64,000 bases of DNA from Campylobacterales bacterium (GCA_026390135.1 JAPLGN010000006.1:42808-106807); one strand, 5' to 3'; shown: positions 32,683-43,097, counted from the first letter of the stretch. Program-made: numbers and translations. Notes: a model not told the origin generated them from the letters alone.

Positions 32683-32962
32683 GGCGATAGCTTCGGATGA
32701 GTTGTTGCAGTTTGTTGAGGTTAAATCGCCAGAAATGCTCTTTATCAAATTCAGCGTGTACCATCATTACTTCTAGTAATATCTCTTCACTCATATTCTC
32801 TCTATTGGACTCAACCATGATTTTTTCCAACAGTGCTACCGATTCAGGTGTCGTATCATCATCCGCTAAAGGTTTTTGAGGAAGAAAGAGATATATTTTA
32901 TAGAGTGAAAGGACAAGCGCACTGATAAAAGCGGCTATCATTATGATTTCAACAGTTTTCAT
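32657..32962 (-). CDS. unknown single-helix membrane protein
   Basis: 101 residues: an N-terminal membrane anchor (about residues 6-27, IMIAAFISALVLSLYKIYLFL) and a charged helical cytoplasmic domain ending RSYRLKEPNFRL. It starts two bases after the riboflavin synthase stop on the minus strand and overlaps the 3' end of mnmC by 26 bases in the opposite direction. No family recognised. Co-transcription with ribE is likely from the spacing. Confidence 0.7.
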   Translation of the reverse strand: MKTVEIIMIAAFISALVLSLYKIYLFLPQKPLADDDTTPESVALLEKIMVESNRENMSEEILLEVMMVHAEFDKEHFWRFNLNKLQQLIRSYRLKEPNFRL

Positions 32963-32964
32963 GG

Positions 32965-33579
32965 TTAGTACAACGCGCTGATGTGGTCTACATCATTCCA
33001 ACTTAAATCTTTTTTACTGGATGTGGTGAGAATATGACGCATATAGCGGGCGAAAACATCGGTTTCGATATTGACTCGTGTCCCCTTTTTATACGTTCCA
33101 AAGAGTGTTTCACGCATGGTGATGGGGATGATGGTGAGGCGAAAACTATTTTTATTTACCTCATTTACGGTTAAGCTTATCCCATCAATCGTAATGGAAC
33201 CTTTTGGGGGGATGAGAGGGATGAATTCTGGATTAATCTCGATAACAACCTCATAACTATTCCCATTATTGGAGATAGAAGAGATAGTACCGATAGTATC
33301 GATATGACCTTGGACGATGTGCCCCTCGAAACGATCTCCCATCATCATGGCAGGTTCGATATGGACACTCCCTGTGAGCTTTTCGGTGGCAACGTGTGTG
33401 AGCGTTTCGGGTGAGAGTTCGACCGTGAATCCGTCACTTTCGATACTGACGACCGAGAGACATGTACCGTTTATCGCAATCGAATCTCCGAGTTTTGGTT
33501 TATGAGATGCCTTAAGAGAGAGGCGATTAGCTCCAAAACTTTTTACCTGTGCCATCTCACGAATTAATCCTGTAAACAC
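32965..33579 (-). CDS. ribE: riboflavin synthase alpha chain
   Basis: 204 residues with the two-fold internal repeat of riboflavin synthase. Repeat 1 has MFTGLIREMAQV, GDSIAINGTCLSVVSI and HVATEKLTGS. Repeat 2 has GHIVQGHIDTIGTISSI, KGSITIDGISLTVNEV and TLFGTYKKGTRVNIETDVFARY. It dismutates two 6,7-dimethyl-8-ribityllumazines to riboflavin. The GTG start at 33579 follows AAGAAGG and overlaps the upstream gene by 16 bases, so expression is coupled to the TrpD2-like gene. Confidence 0.95.
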   Translation of the reverse strand: MFTGLIREMAQVKSFGANRLSLKASHKPKLGDSIAINGTCLSVVSIESDGFTVELSPETLTHVATEKLTGSVHIEPAMMMGDRFEGHIVQGHIDTIGTISSISNNGNSYEVVIEINPEFIPLIPPKGSITIDGISLTVNEVNKNSFRLTIIPITMRETLFGTYKKGTRVNIETDVFARYMRHILTTSSKKDLSWNDVDHISALY

Positions 33580-34475
33580 GTATATCCTTCTTCAATAGTC
33601 TGATATTTTCCTGCAACAAAACCTAAAAATGCAGCGTTAAGTTGTATCATTTTAGCAAGATTTTCATCAGGATTTTTCATCAGAGTGAGCATATCTTCCA
33701 ATTTCATCTCGTCTTTCGTGACAATAGGTTCAATACCAAATTCTTCAGGATCAATATAATGGGTTGTCATTTCACCGTTTTCGACGATTTTATATTTCGT
33801 TTTTTTGAGTATTTCAGGAGTTCCCTCGTGTCCTTGAACAATGACGAGACGTTGATAATAGGGGGCATACAGTGTTGCATAGAGATCAAAATAGGGGGCG
33901 TGATGCATACCGATAAGTGCGATAGGCGCTAAAAAATTGAGCTTTTCGAGGGTATTAAATGCGGTACGGATACCGATGTCGTTGCGCAAGGGTGTTAAAT
34001 CACTTAAGCCACTGAGTAAATCTCGACGATGATGCAAGGTGAGATTGGGCGCGGTAACTTGAAACTCATTGAGTATTGAACCGTATTTGGGTCCCAAAGG
34101 AACATCGTAAACGGCGTGAACTTCCACGTCAGAGAGGTTTTGAGCAGCTTTAAGTATAATGGGAAAAAATTTCGTTTTACCATCCATCGGATAACCGATT
34201 TCGATGCCTTCTCCTTTGTTAGTAATAAGTCGTTCAGCTAAATACTCAACACATCCGCTAAGCTCTTCATCGCGCTCCCCTTGTACCCGCCATCCGAGTA
34301 AAAAAGCACTGATAAGAGTGTCAGGAATACGTCGTTCGATTATAAGTGAAAACGCATCTTTGGTCTCTTCACGTGTGAGCGGACGATTTCCTTTTGGCCC
34401 CGTTCCCACTGCTTTAATGTAATTTAAAAATCGTAAATGTTCAGCGCTAAAAGAGGGATTAGTATGTGTTACCAA
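33564..34475 (-). CDS. TrpD2/YbiB-like anthranilate phosphoribosyltransferase homologue
   Basis: 303 residues with the glycosyltransferase family 3 fold: an N-terminal helical domain (LRFLNYIKAVGTGPKGNRPLTREETKDAFSLIIERRIPDTLISAFLLGWRVQGE) and a larger C-terminal domain. The glycine-rich PRPP loop of true TrpD is not evident (VYDVPLGPKYGS in its place), so it is probably not the tryptophan enzyme; YbiB relatives bind nucleic acid instead. The start is TTG at 34475 (RBS GGAAGGAAAAA), overlapping the Sel1 gene by 7 bases. It is part of a Sel1, TrpD2, ribE, membrane-protein operon. Confidence 0.75.
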   Translation of the reverse strand: MVTHTNPSFSAEHLRFLNYIKAVGTGPKGNRPLTREETKDAFSLIIERRIPDTLISAFLLGWRVQGERDEELSGCVEYLAERLITNKGEGIEIGYPMDGKTKFFPIILKAAQNLSDVEVHAVYDVPLGPKYGSILNEFQVTAPNLTLHHRRDLLSGLSDLTPLRNDIGIRTAFNTLEKLNFLAPIALIGMHHAPYFDLYATLYAPYYQRLVIVQGHEGTPEILKKTKYKIVENGEMTTHYIDPEEFGIEPIVTKDEMKLEDMLTLMKNPDENLAKMIQLNAAFLGFVAGKYQTIEEGYTCLQD

Positions 34476-35167
34476 ATGATTTTTCCTTCCTCTTGAAGGC
34501 TTTGAATAATCATCTTAGCTTTTTCATGACCGTTATAGGCAGCTTTTCTACACCACTCTAAGGCAACATCATGATCGGCGTCGCATCCAAATCCTTGATC
34601 ATACATAAGACCTAAATTGTATTGGCTCTCAGCGAGATCAAGCTTGGCTCCCCGTGAAAAACAGATGAATGCCTTCGTATAATCTTGGATGACTCCATGC
34701 CCCTCTTTGAAAAGAACACCGAGATTGTTAAACGCTCCTGCGTGACCCCTCTTCGCCGCTTCTTCGTACCAAAATGCTGCTTCACTAAAATTCTGAATGC
34801 AGCCTAGGCCTCGCTCTAAACTAAGTGCTGCTTCATATTGCGCTTGCGGAAAATTCAAAACAGCCGAACGGAGGAGCAGTTCATGTGCTTTAAACTGATC
34901 GTGTGTGACAACAACGCCATCTGCATACATCAACGCAAGATTGAAAAGTGCGGTCGGTTCTTCGAGGTCAGCTGCAAGGGAATAATACTCATACGCCAGT
35001 TGCGGTGATTTTTCGACACCAAGCCCTTGCTGATAGAGGTAGCCAAGGGATGAGAGTGCGGTAGGATTATTTTGAGCGCTAAGTATTTCAAAAAGTTCAC
35101 GTGCTTTTGAAAAGTCTTGTGTATTAAAAGCGTCGAATGCGGTCTGAAGCATCATAAAGTTATCCAT
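34469..35167 (-). CDS. Sel1-repeat (TPR-like) protein
   Basis: 232 residues made almost wholly of Sel1 repeats of about 36 residues: ALSSLGYLYQQGLGVEKSPQLAYEYYSLAA, ALFNLALMYADGVVV, QAQYEAALSLERGLGC, GAFNNLGVLFKEGHGVIQDYTKAF, SQYNLGLMYDQGFGC. There is no signal peptide, so it is cytoplasmic, unlike the secreted Hcp Sel1 proteins of this phylum. It is a likely protein-protein scaffold. No RBS is seen, but TATAAT lies about 10 bases before the ATG, suggesting a very short leader. Confidence 0.88.
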   Translation of the reverse strand: MDNFMMLQTAFDAFNTQDFSKARELFEILSAQNNPTALSSLGYLYQQGLGVEKSPQLAYEYYSLAADLEEPTALFNLALMYADGVVVTHDQFKAHELLLRSAVLNFPQAQYEAALSLERGLGCIQNFSEAAFWYEEAAKRGHAGAFNNLGVLFKEGHGVIQDYTKAFICFSRGAKLDLAESQYNLGLMYDQGFGCDADHDVALEWCRKAAYNGHEKAKMIIQSLQEEGKIIW

Positions 35168-35194
35168 TTTTGAGAAATTATAACGTGCCTAGCT

Positions 35195-35386
35195 TTAACG
35201 CCTTACTTTTCGATCACCGCGATTTTTTTCTTTAAGTTTCGTAATAACATCTTTCATCCGCTCTTTTTCTTTTAAAAGATCATCACGAATAAGGTGCTCC
35301 TCGTCTCCATCGATAGCGGGGTCGAATTCGAGCGGAGTCGGATCATAGTTTTTTAAGAGTTCTTCGAGGGTTTTCGGTGTGTCCAT
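35195..35386 (-). CDS. unknown 63-residue charged protein
   Basis: 63 residues, highly charged, no membrane segment: MDTPKTLEELLKNYDPTPLEFDPAIDGDEE, then an amphipathic helix KEKERMKDVITKLKEKNRGDRKVRR. The acidic front and basic tail suggest a small adaptor or RNA-contacting protein, but no family is recognised. It lies alone, 27 bases upstream of the Sel1 gene on the same strand and divergent from mnmG. Confidence 0.6.
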   Translation of the reverse strand: MDTPKTLEELLKNYDPTPLEFDPAIDGDEEHLIRDDLLKEKERMKDVITKLKEKNRGDRKVRR

Positions 35387-35502
35387 GGTATGTCTCGCAT
35401 CAAAGATTTTGCTTAATTTTATACTGTTTTTGCTTTAGATTTTAGTGCTTTCAACTATAACGGTTATAATTGCGTTAATAATTTACTTATAAAGAAGCAA
35501 TA

Positions 35503-37374
35503 ATGACTTATGACGTTATCGTCGTCGGCGGAGGACACGCAGGAATCGAAGCCGCACTCGCATCTGCCCGTATGGGACACAATACCCTAATGGTCTCGAT
35601 GTTAGCCGAGCAAGTTGGTGCGACAAGCTGTAATCCTGCTGTTGGTGGTTTGGCAAAAGGACATTTGGTACGGGAGCTTGATGCCCTTGGCGGAGAAATG
35701 GGATTGCTCACCGATGAAGCAGGGATACAGTTTCGTATTCTCAACATTACCAAAGGTCCTGCCGTGCGGGGAAGCCGTGCGCAGATCGACATGGATCGCT
35801 ATCGTGTGATTGCTCGTAATACCATACTCACAACTCCCAACATGAGCCTCATCCAAGAGACGGTCACCTCTCTTATTATTGAAGACAATACAGTAGTTGG
35901 CGTACAAACCCATTTGCTCAATGAATACCGTGCCAAACGTGTTATTTTGACGACAGGGACATTTCTAAACGGGATGATCCATATCGGTGAAATCCGCCAA
36001 GAGGCAGGACGTTTCGGAGAGTTTGCTGCCAAAGGACTCACTGAGTCGCTTCGTGCTCACGGACTGAATGTCGGACGGCTTAAAACGGGGACATGTCCTC
36101 GTGTGGACAGTTCCTCCATCGATTTTAGTGTGATGGAGATTCAAGATGGTGACACTCTCCCCAATCCGTTTAGTTTTCGTACCGACCGCGAAAAATTTGC
36201 GAAAGAAAAAAAGCAGCTTCCGTGCTATATTGCCTATACCAATGAAGATACGCATAGTTTAATAGAGGGCAATTTTCACCGTGCCCCTTTGTTTACAGGG
36301 CAGATTGAAGGGGTTGGGCCGCGCTACTGCCCAAGTATCGAAGATAAAGTAAATCGATTTCGGGATAAAGAACGTCACCACCTCTTTATCGAGCCGCAAA
36401 CCGCCGAGAATACCGAGTGTTACATCAACGGGATGAGCACTTCTCTTCCGCCTGACGTACAGCGTCAGATGATCCATTCGGTAATCGGTATGGAAAATGC
36501 CAAAATCGTTCGCTATGGCTATGCGATCGAGTACGATTATGTTGATCCGACGGAGCTAAAGCACACATTAGAGACCAAAAAAGTCAAGAATCTTTATTGT
36601 GCCGGTCAGATCAATGGAACGACCGGATACGAAGAAGCCGCAGCGCAAGGACTGATGGCGGGCATCAATGCTGCATTATCGCTTGAGGGAAAAGCGCCTC
36701 TTATTTTGCGTCGTGATGAAGCCTATATTGGCGTACTCATCGATGATTTGGTGACAAAAGGGACGAAAGAGCCGTACCGTATGTTTACCTCTCGTGCCGA
36801 ATATCGATTATTATTACGTGAAGAGACGGCAGATTTGCGTTTGGGACAATACGGTCATGCTTTGGGACTGATAAGTGATGAGGAGATGGCGCGAATCGAG
36901 ACGAAACGGCTGCAAATTAATGAGGGAATTGCCCTTTTAGATGAGACGATTTTGACACCGACCAAAGAATTTCTGGCATTTTTGGAGAGCATCGACGAAG
37001 AGCGTATTAATGACAGAATGGCAGCTACGCAACTTGTTTCGCGTAAAAGTTTTGATTTGGAGAAGCTTATAGCGCTCATTCCGAGTTTTTCTGTACTGGA
37101 TCCATATGTCCAAGAACAGATTTTAATCGAAGCAAAATACGCTCGTTATGTTGAAAAGCAAAGTGAAGATGTCGAAAAAATGTCACGAATGCTGCACATT
37201 GCTATCCCTGAAAATTTTGATTTTAAATCCGTTTCGGGACTGTCGAATGAGATTGTTGATAAGCTTGGAAAATTCAATCCCCCAACACTGCAAGCTGCCT
37301 CACAAATCAGCGGAATGACACCGGCAGCACTGGATATTTTACAAATTTACATCAAAATGGCGGGAAAGAAGTAA
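35503..37374 (+). CDS. mnmG: tRNA uridine-5-carboxymethylaminomethyl modification enzyme
   Basis: 623 residues, full length. The FAD-binding start is [23 protein letters not shown]. Signatures include [68 protein letters not shown] and [24 protein letters not shown]; the C-terminal helical domain ends the protein. With MnmE it adds the cmnm5 group to U34 of several tRNAs. The start follows AAAGAAGC. It stands as a single transcription unit next to mnmC, which completes the same modification. Confidence 0.97.
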   Translation: MTYDVIVVGGGHAGIEAALASARMGHNTLMVSMLAEQVGATSCNPAVGGLAKGHLVRELDALGGEMGLLTDEAGIQFRILNITKGPAVRGSRAQIDMDRYRVIARNTILTTPNMSLIQETVTSLIIEDNTVVGVQTHLLNEYRAKRVILTTGTFLNGMIHIGEIRQEAGRFGEFAAKGLTESLRAHGLNVGRLKTGTCPRVDSSSIDFSVMEIQDGDTLPNPFSFRTDREKFAKEKKQLPCYIAYTNEDTHSLIEGNFHRAPLFTGQIEGVGPRYCPSIEDKVNRFRDKERHHLFIEPQTAENTECYINGMSTSLPPDVQRQMIHSVIGMENAKIVRYGYAIEYDYVDPTELKHTLETKKVKNLYCAGQINGTTGYEEAAAQGLMAGINAALSLEGKAPLILRRDEAYIGVLIDDLVTKGTKEPYRMFTSRAEYRLLLREETADLRLGQYGHALGLISDEEMARIETKRLQINEGIALLDETILTPTKEFLAFLESIDEERINDRMAATQLVSRKSFDLEKLIALIPSFSVLDPYVQEQILIEAKYARYVEKQSEDVEKMSRMLHIAIPENFDFKSVSGLSNEIVDKLGKFNPPTLQAASQISGMTPAALDILQIYIKMAGKK

Positions 37375-37449
37375 AGGTATTTTTATAATACCTTGCCTGA
37401 TATAATTGAGCAAAAGAGGAGAAAGTGTTTGTACTCCAGCATATTATCC

Positions 37450-39372
37450 CTATTCGAAAACCAACTGGTTGATCCATTCTGAATGTGAATGCCAAGTGGC
37501 TGACCAATGTGGAAGCTCAGAAGCAGGCATTGGGCGAGCGATGGCATAGCCTTGCGCATATTCGCATCCCATTTTTAAGAGCAGTTCGCCGTGTTCTATG
37601 GTTTCTACCCCCTCGGCTATTATATTAAGATGAAATGCTGTAGCAAGACTGATAATCCCTGATAAAATTGCAATGTCATTGGTATTATTAAACATATCAC
37701 GAATAAAGCTCTGATCAATTTTTATCGTGGCAATCGGAAGTCTTTGCAGGTAGGTGAGAGATGAGTATCCTGTGCCAAAATCATCTAGTGAGAATAATAC
37801 ATTGAATTCTCGGCATGATTGTATAATTTGAGCGGTTCGGTTCATGTCTTCTAATTTACTGGTTTCCAACACTTCAAGGTCTAAATGAGCGGGATTAATC
37901 TTAGGATGTATTGCTAAAATTTCTTGTAAACGATTGACAAAATTATTTTCCTGAAGTTGTCGGGCACTTACATTGACACTGACATGAATATCAAGTCCCT
38001 GATTTTGCCAAAGCTCCATCTGAGTTAAGGCCGTATTGATGACCCACTCTCCGAGTTCAATAGAGAGTGGATGATCTTCGATCATAGGTAGAAACATAGC
38101 TGGCTGTAAGAGACCATTTTCAGGATGCTGCCATCGGATCAACGCTTCTACGCCGATGATGGCTCCTGTTCTCATATTGACTTTTGGCTGATAATAGAGG
38201 AGAAATTCAGATGATTGCATCGCTTTGCGAATAGTTTCTATAAATTCATATCTCTCTCGAAGAATAGTGTCTTGTTGTGTATCAAAAACATGGTAGCGAT
38301 TTCTACCGGCTAGTTTGGCTTGATACATCGCCTGATCCGCTTGACGCAGTAGTAAATCTGTATCTATATTCTGAGCTTGTGGGTAAAAAGTAACTCCCAA
38401 ACTCGCGGTGATTTGGAGGAGTAAATGATCGACATTTATTGGCGTGGAAGTAGCATCCAACAGATGAATAATCATGGGTATAGCATCCTCGATAGTTTTT
38501 AAATCAAGCAAGATGATAACGAATTCATCTCCGCCGATTCGAGCTAAGGTATCCCCTTCTCGAAGCGTTTGTTTCATTTGATCGGAAAGAGTAATCAGGA
38601 CATGATCCCCTACTTCATGACTGTGAGTATCATTGATTTCTTTAAACCCATCCAAGTCGAGATAAACAACTGCCAAAGGTAGTCCATGACGTTGGGACTG
38701 AGCCATCCCCTGACTGAGGCGATCGGATAGCAGTACACGATTAGGAAGATTAGTCAGTGCATCGTATTGGGTAATTCGATTTAACTCATTTTCGTATATC
38801 TTTTTTTCAGTAATATCACTCATTACTAGTCGAACTATGGAAATATTATCACTATTTTTTGCAGCAGTTGTCATTATATGAGCCCAGAAAGGGGGATTAT
38901 TTTCACGAAGTAAACGTAATTCAAAGGAAGATTTTTCATCCGATCGAAAGAAATTTTTACGGTACAAATAATAGTTATTTTGATCTTCTTTGTGGACAAA
39001 TCCAGACATGAGTCGCCCAACTAGCTTACTTTGAGTAATTCCAAGCAGTATAGCAGCGGTTAAGTTGGCTTCTAAAATAAATCCCTCCTCGGAGAGAGTA
39101 CAATAGCCTACAGGGGCAAGATCATAGAGATCAAAATAACGTTCACGTTGGGCATCAAGCTCTATTTGTGTTTGACGTAATTCCTCGTTTTGCATTTCCA
39201 ATTCAATTTGATGAACGCGCAATTCATGGAATATTTGACCGATTTCTTCGGGTAGCATTGTTTCTAAGTTTTCTCGTGGGTGATCCATATTTTCGCGAGC
39301 GGTTCTTTCAGCTTGCCAACGTAAATTTTTTGGAGGGATGCTTACATCGTTAGAGTTTTCATCCACAATCAT
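37450..39372 (-). CDS. PAS-GGDEF-EAL cyclic-di-GMP signalling protein
   Basis: 640 residues. An N-terminal coiled coil (about 30-85, EEIGQIFHELRVHQIELEMQNEELRQTQIELDAQRERYFDLYDLAPVGY) leads into a PAS domain (85-200). A GGDEF domain follows with an intact ARIGGDEFVIIL active site, then an EAL domain with an intact VEALIRWQHPENG and ETSKLEDM, DDFGTGYSSLTYL, AEGVETIEH. Both catalytic sets look functional, so it could make or break c-di-GMP. It has no membrane helix. It overlaps the CheB-CheR gene by 4 bases (ATGA), so it is translated with it. Confidence 0.93.
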   Translation of the reverse strand: MIVDENSNDVSIPPKNLRWQAERTARENMDHPRENLETMLPEEIGQIFHELRVHQIELEMQNEELRQTQIELDAQRERYFDLYDLAPVGYCTLSEEGFILEANLTAAILLGITQSKLVGRLMSGFVHKEDQNNYYLYRKNFFRSDEKSSFELRLLRENNPPFWAHIMTTAAKNSDNISIVRLVMSDITEKKIYENELNRITQYDALTNLPNRVLLSDRLSQGMAQSQRHGLPLAVVYLDLDGFKEINDTHSHEVGDHVLITLSDQMKQTLREGDTLARIGGDEFVIILLDLKTIEDAIPMIIHLLDATSTPINVDHLLLQITASLGVTFYPQAQNIDTDLLLRQADQAMYQAKLAGRNRYHVFDTQQDTILRERYEFIETIRKAMQSSEFLLYYQPKVNMRTGAIIGVEALIRWQHPENGLLQPAMFLPMIEDHPLSIELGEWVINTALTQMELWQNQGLDIHVSVNVSARQLQENNFVNRLQEILAIHPKINPAHLDLEVLETSKLEDMNRTAQIIQSCREFNVLFSLDDFGTGYSSLTYLQRLPIATIKIDQSFIRDMFNNTNDIAILSGIISLATAFHLNIIAEGVETIEHGELLLKMGCEYAQGYAIARPMPASELPHWSATWHSHSEWINQLVFE

Positions 39373-42300
39373 AAGTTTGATCCAATTGTATTGATTTTTG
39401 ATTCTATTATCCGCTCCGTGGTAGCTACAGCATAGATATTACCACTTTCGTTTACTAAAGCAGTAGCAGTCAGCCAGACGTCTACTGTCTGAGTGTCTTT
39501 TCTAATTCGTTGTGTAAATAATGGCTCCAAAATTTCAGCTTGACTCAACTGATGTACTCGTACTAGTGCTTCCTCTTGTAGAGATTTTGGTATGCGGTCA
39601 CGTACATTCATTTTGAGCGCTTCTGTTTCACTCCAACCATACATTCTCACAGCCCCTGGATTCCAGGCAAGAATAGTACCATCCAAGCTTTGAACGGTAA
39701 TGGCATCATGGGCATCACGAACAACTACGGCTAGACGCAGTAGCTCATTGACTTTGAGTTGTGCCTCTGCTGCTTCTTTTCGAGCTGTATTGTCTGTCCC
39801 GATGAGTAAGTAACCGATGATATTGTTTTGATCGTCACGTAAAGCCGTGACGGATACGACAGCGGGAAAGCGACTGCCATCTTTACGAACATAAGTCAGC
39901 TCATAAATATCCTCAATCTCACGGGAAGCTTTGAACACCAAAGCTTCAAAGCCAGGCGCAATGGTTGTATTGAATTCAAGACTTAAGGTTTGAGCACGCT
40001 CGACGATTTCTTTCGGATCAGAAATATCGGCTGGTGTGATTTTATTCATTACATCGGTGGCGGAGTAACCTAACATTTTCTCTGCACCAACGTTAAAGAT
40101 TTGAATGACTCCATTTACATCCGTGGCGATACTGGAAAAATTACTACTGTTAAAAATAGCTCTTTGCAACGCACCTGCTTTATACAGTGCTTCTTCTGCT
40201 TCTTTACGAGCCGTATTGTCAATAAAAGTAATGACAGCACCCTCTATGACGTTATCAATAGTTCGGTAGGGGAGAATACGCATTGTGTACCATTTGCCAA
40301 TCGCTGTTTGGACGTCCATCTCTTTTGGGATCAAGGTATCTAGTACTGCCTGTACATCTTCCACTAGGTGAATATAGCCGATGAGGTTGGAACCAATATG
40401 AGAAACAGGTCTTCCTTCATCGCCTGCCATAAGGTTGATAATCATTTTAGCTTCGGGGGTGAAGCGGAGAATGCGAAGTTGATGATTGACAAAAACAGTC
40501 CCCACCCCAGTGCCCGCGAGTAAATTATTCATATCATTATTGGCGAGTGATAAATCAGAGACTTTGGTTTGCAGTTCTGTATTAACGGTCGCTAATTCTT
40601 CATTCGTTGACTGTAATTCTTCCTTCGACGTTTCAAGCTCTTCGTTGGTCGAGTGCAATTCTTCGTTTATAGACTGCATGTATTCATTGGAAGATTTAAG
40701 CTTTTCATTGTAATTTTCCATCTCCTCATTTGCAATCTGAAGATATTCTTCCTTAGCCCATAACTCTTTTGTGAGCAACTCAATACGAAGATGGTCTTCC
40801 AAATTTGACCCATCTCCTTCTGATAATGCTTGCAAAGCAATCTGTTGAACTCTTTGGGCTTCGATAAGAGATACTTCTTCAAGAATAACCAAGTATAAAG
40901 GAGACTCAGATGTTATGGTAGGGTCTATGGTAGCCACTACAGGTCGGATAGTGAGGCTGAGAGTGCTGAAATTGCCATTAATATTGATACTCAAGCTAGG
41001 ATAGCGGACAATCTCTTTTAAGGAGACTGCTTTATGCAAAGCAATGGTCAAATCTCGATGCAATCCTTCCCGAGCCATTTTTAGAATGTTAATGCCATTA
41101 GTCTCACCCGCAGGTAATTCCAGGTACATCCCCATGTGACCATACAGATAAAGAATATCCCCTTTTGTATTCACAAGAGCCCCAGATGGTGCAATCTGTT
41201 GCAAGAGCGTTTGTTCGGTCAGCTCACGCAGGGGCAATTTTCGCTCAGAGGATTTTCCAACTGGCTGAGACATTACAGTGTGAATGGTGCTTATGGAAGG
41301 AAGAATCTGTTTTCTACTCGTTCGTTTCGCACTATAGAGGTGTTCTTTTCGTTGGTATATTTTTGCTTTTCGATCCATTATGAAAAATAGATCGTTAAAA
41401 TCACCAATGCTTTCCGAGGTACCTAGAAAAAGGATACCATTGGAATTAAGGGCGTAGTGAAACAGAGGAAAAAGCTTCTTTTGCAACTCAGTACCCATAT
41501 AAATCAGAAGATTACGACAACTAATGAGGTCGAGCTTAGAAAAGGGTGGATCTTTAATAATATTATGTTCGGAAAAAATCAGCATATTACGGATGTTTTT
41601 ATGAATTCGATAGGTGTCACCATCGGGCGTAGCTGTAAAGAAACGGGCCAGTCGTTCGGGTGTAATATCCGCTTCAATACTAGATGAAAATAGCCCCGTT
41701 CTCGCCTTGGCTATCGCTTGAGCGTCGATATCCGTGGCGAATATCTGTATCACATAGTGCAGTTTCATCGCTTCCATGTACTCTTGCAAGAGTATCGCGA
41801 TTGAGTATGCTTCCTCACCCGTAGAACATCCAGTCGACCAAATACGAATAACACTTCCTTCGGGCTTGCCGATGAAAAGCTTTGAAATGATGTGTTCTTC
41901 GAGCACAATAAAAGCGTCTGGGTCACGGAAAAAATTGGTTACCCCAATTAACAAGTCACGAAACAATGCCACTACTTCGGTTGGTGCATTTTGTAAAAAT
42001 TTGATATATCTGTCTATCTCATCAATCTGATGAACCGCCATACGTCGTTCAATACGACGGTGAATGGTAGTAGGCTTATAAAGTGAAAAATCATGCCCAG
42101 TTTGGGCTCGAAGAAGTATGAAAATTTTCTTGAACGAGTTTTCATACTGTAATGTTGGAAAGCTAGAGGTACTGGGAGGAATTCTAAAAGCATGGCTCAC
42201 ATACTCTATAAGTTTAGCTGGCATTTCTGCGGGGGGTAGCGCATAGTCCACAAGACCAGTAGAAATGGCACTGCGGGGCATACCATCGTACTCAGCAGAA

Positions 42301-42845
42301 TCTAGGCTTTGAACCATTACCATGCCTCCCTCGCTTTTGATGGCTTGTATCCCTAGCGTACCATCACTGCCTGTACCGGTGAGGACAATAGCAATAGCTT
42401 TCTCTCGCTGATCCTGTGCCAAAGAACGAAAGAAAAAATCAATGGGTAGGCGATGACCTTGTGGCTCAGTAGGCTCCAAAAGTTGCAGGGTACCATTTAA
42501 AAGAGCCATGTTCTGACCTGGAGGAATGACATAGACACAGTTGGGTTGTATCATTATTCCGTCTTCAACCTTGAAGACTTGCATACTTGTGTAGTGACTG
42601 ATAAGTTCAGCTAGAATGCTTTTGTGTTCGGGAGAAAGATGTTGAACGAGCACATACGCCATTGCGGAATCAGCGTCGGAAAGGATACCTGAAAAAAAGG
42701 ATTCAAAAGCTGCTAGACCGCCAGCAGAAGCACCGATACCCACGATGGGAAAATTTAATTTTTCATCAGTATCGTCTGTTTGGATGATATTCAGAGCGTT
42801 AGCGAGGTGATCTGATTCAGCTTTTTTTGCTATTAATAACATCAT
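39369..42845 (-). CDS. CheB-CheR-PAS fusion chemotaxis-type regulator
   Basis: 1,158 residues. The methylesterase domain (about 30-220) has GIGASAGGLAAFESF, VQHLSPEHKS and LTGTGSDGTLG, giving the S-H-D triad. The CheR methyltransferase domain (about 235-490) has RRIERRMAVHQ, RIWSTGCSTGEEAYSIAILLQE and SCRNLLIYM. A long heptad coil (about 690-780) follows, with repeated SxNEEL units, then a PAS_10-like and two further PAS domains. It has no CheY-like receiver. Such fusions modify receptors or act as signalling hubs. No chemoreceptor gene is nearby; the coupled GGDEF-EAL gene is the likely output. Confidence 0.92.
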   Translation of the reverse strand: MMLLIAKKAESDHLANALNIIQTDDTDEKLNFPIVGIGASAGGLAAFESFFSGILSDADSAMAYVLVQHLSPEHKSILAELISHYTSMQVFKVEDGIMIQPNCVYVIPPGQNMALLNGTLQLLEPTEPQGHRLPIDFFFRSLAQDQREKAIAIVLTGTGSDGTLGIQAIKSEGGMVMVQSLDSAEYDGMPRSAISTGLVDYALPPAEMPAKLIEYVSHAFRIPPSTSSFPTLQYENSFKKIFILLRAQTGHDFSLYKPTTIHRRIERRMAVHQIDEIDRYIKFLQNAPTEVVALFRDLLIGVTNFFRDPDAFIVLEEHIISKLFIGKPEGSVIRIWSTGCSTGEEAYSIAILLQEYMEAMKLHYVIQIFATDIDAQAIAKARTGLFSSSIEADITPERLARFFTATPDGDTYRIHKNIRNMLIFSEHNIIKDPPFSKLDLISCRNLLIYMGTELQKKLFPLFHYALNSNGILFLGTSESIGDFNDLFFIMDRKAKIYQRKEHLYSAKRTSRKQILPSISTIHTVMSQPVGKSSERKLPLRELTEQTLLQQIAPSGALVNTKGDILYLYGHMGMYLELPAGETNGINILKMAREGLHRDLTIALHKAVSLKEIVRYPSLSININGNFSTLSLTIRPVVATIDPTITSESPLYLVILEEVSLIEAQRVQQIALQALSEGDGSNLEDHLRIELLTKELWAKEEYLQIANEEMENYNEKLKSSNEYMQSINEELHSTNEELETSKEELQSTNEELATVNTELQTKVSDLSLANNDMNNLLAGTGVGTVFVNHQLRILRFTPEAKMIINLMAGDEGRPVSHIGSNLIGYIHLVEDVQAVLDTLIPKEMDVQTAIGKWYTMRILPYRTIDNVIEGAVITFIDNTARKEAEEALYKAGALQRAIFNSSNFSSIATDVNGVIQIFNVGAEKMLGYSATDVMNKITPADISDPKEIVERAQTLSLEFNTTIAPGFEALVFKASREIEDIYELTYVRKDGSRFPAVVSVTALRDDQNNIIGYLLIGTDNTARKEAAEAQLKVNELLRLAVVVRDAHDAITVQSLDGTILAWNPGAVRMYGWSETEALKMNVRDRIPKSLQEEALVRVHQLSQAEILEPLFTQRIRKDTQTVDVWLTATALVNESGNIYAVATTERIIESKINTIGSNL

Positions 42846-43091
42846 ATATTCCCTATTTGTACAGATTATTCATTTCGTACATAGAACTCTTGTTGTATTT
42901 ATTGGCAAAAATATTTTACAAAACTCGTATAAGAAACATTCTATCATCTCTTTTAAATATAAAGCTTAAAATTTTATATCTTAAAAAGTCTTTTTTTTTA
43001 TTCTCTAAAGAAATTTATGGGCAGTATTGATTTTCTGAGATTGAAATCATCACTTATAATTTTTACCAGTTGAGTTCATCAAAAGCTTCGA

Positions 43092-43097
43092 TATAAT
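43092..43097 (+). promoter_or_regulatory. putative -10 box
   Basis: TATAAT 27 bases before the 43125 start, in the AT-rich gap 42846-43124, which otherwise shows no gene or structure. Confidence 0.45.
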
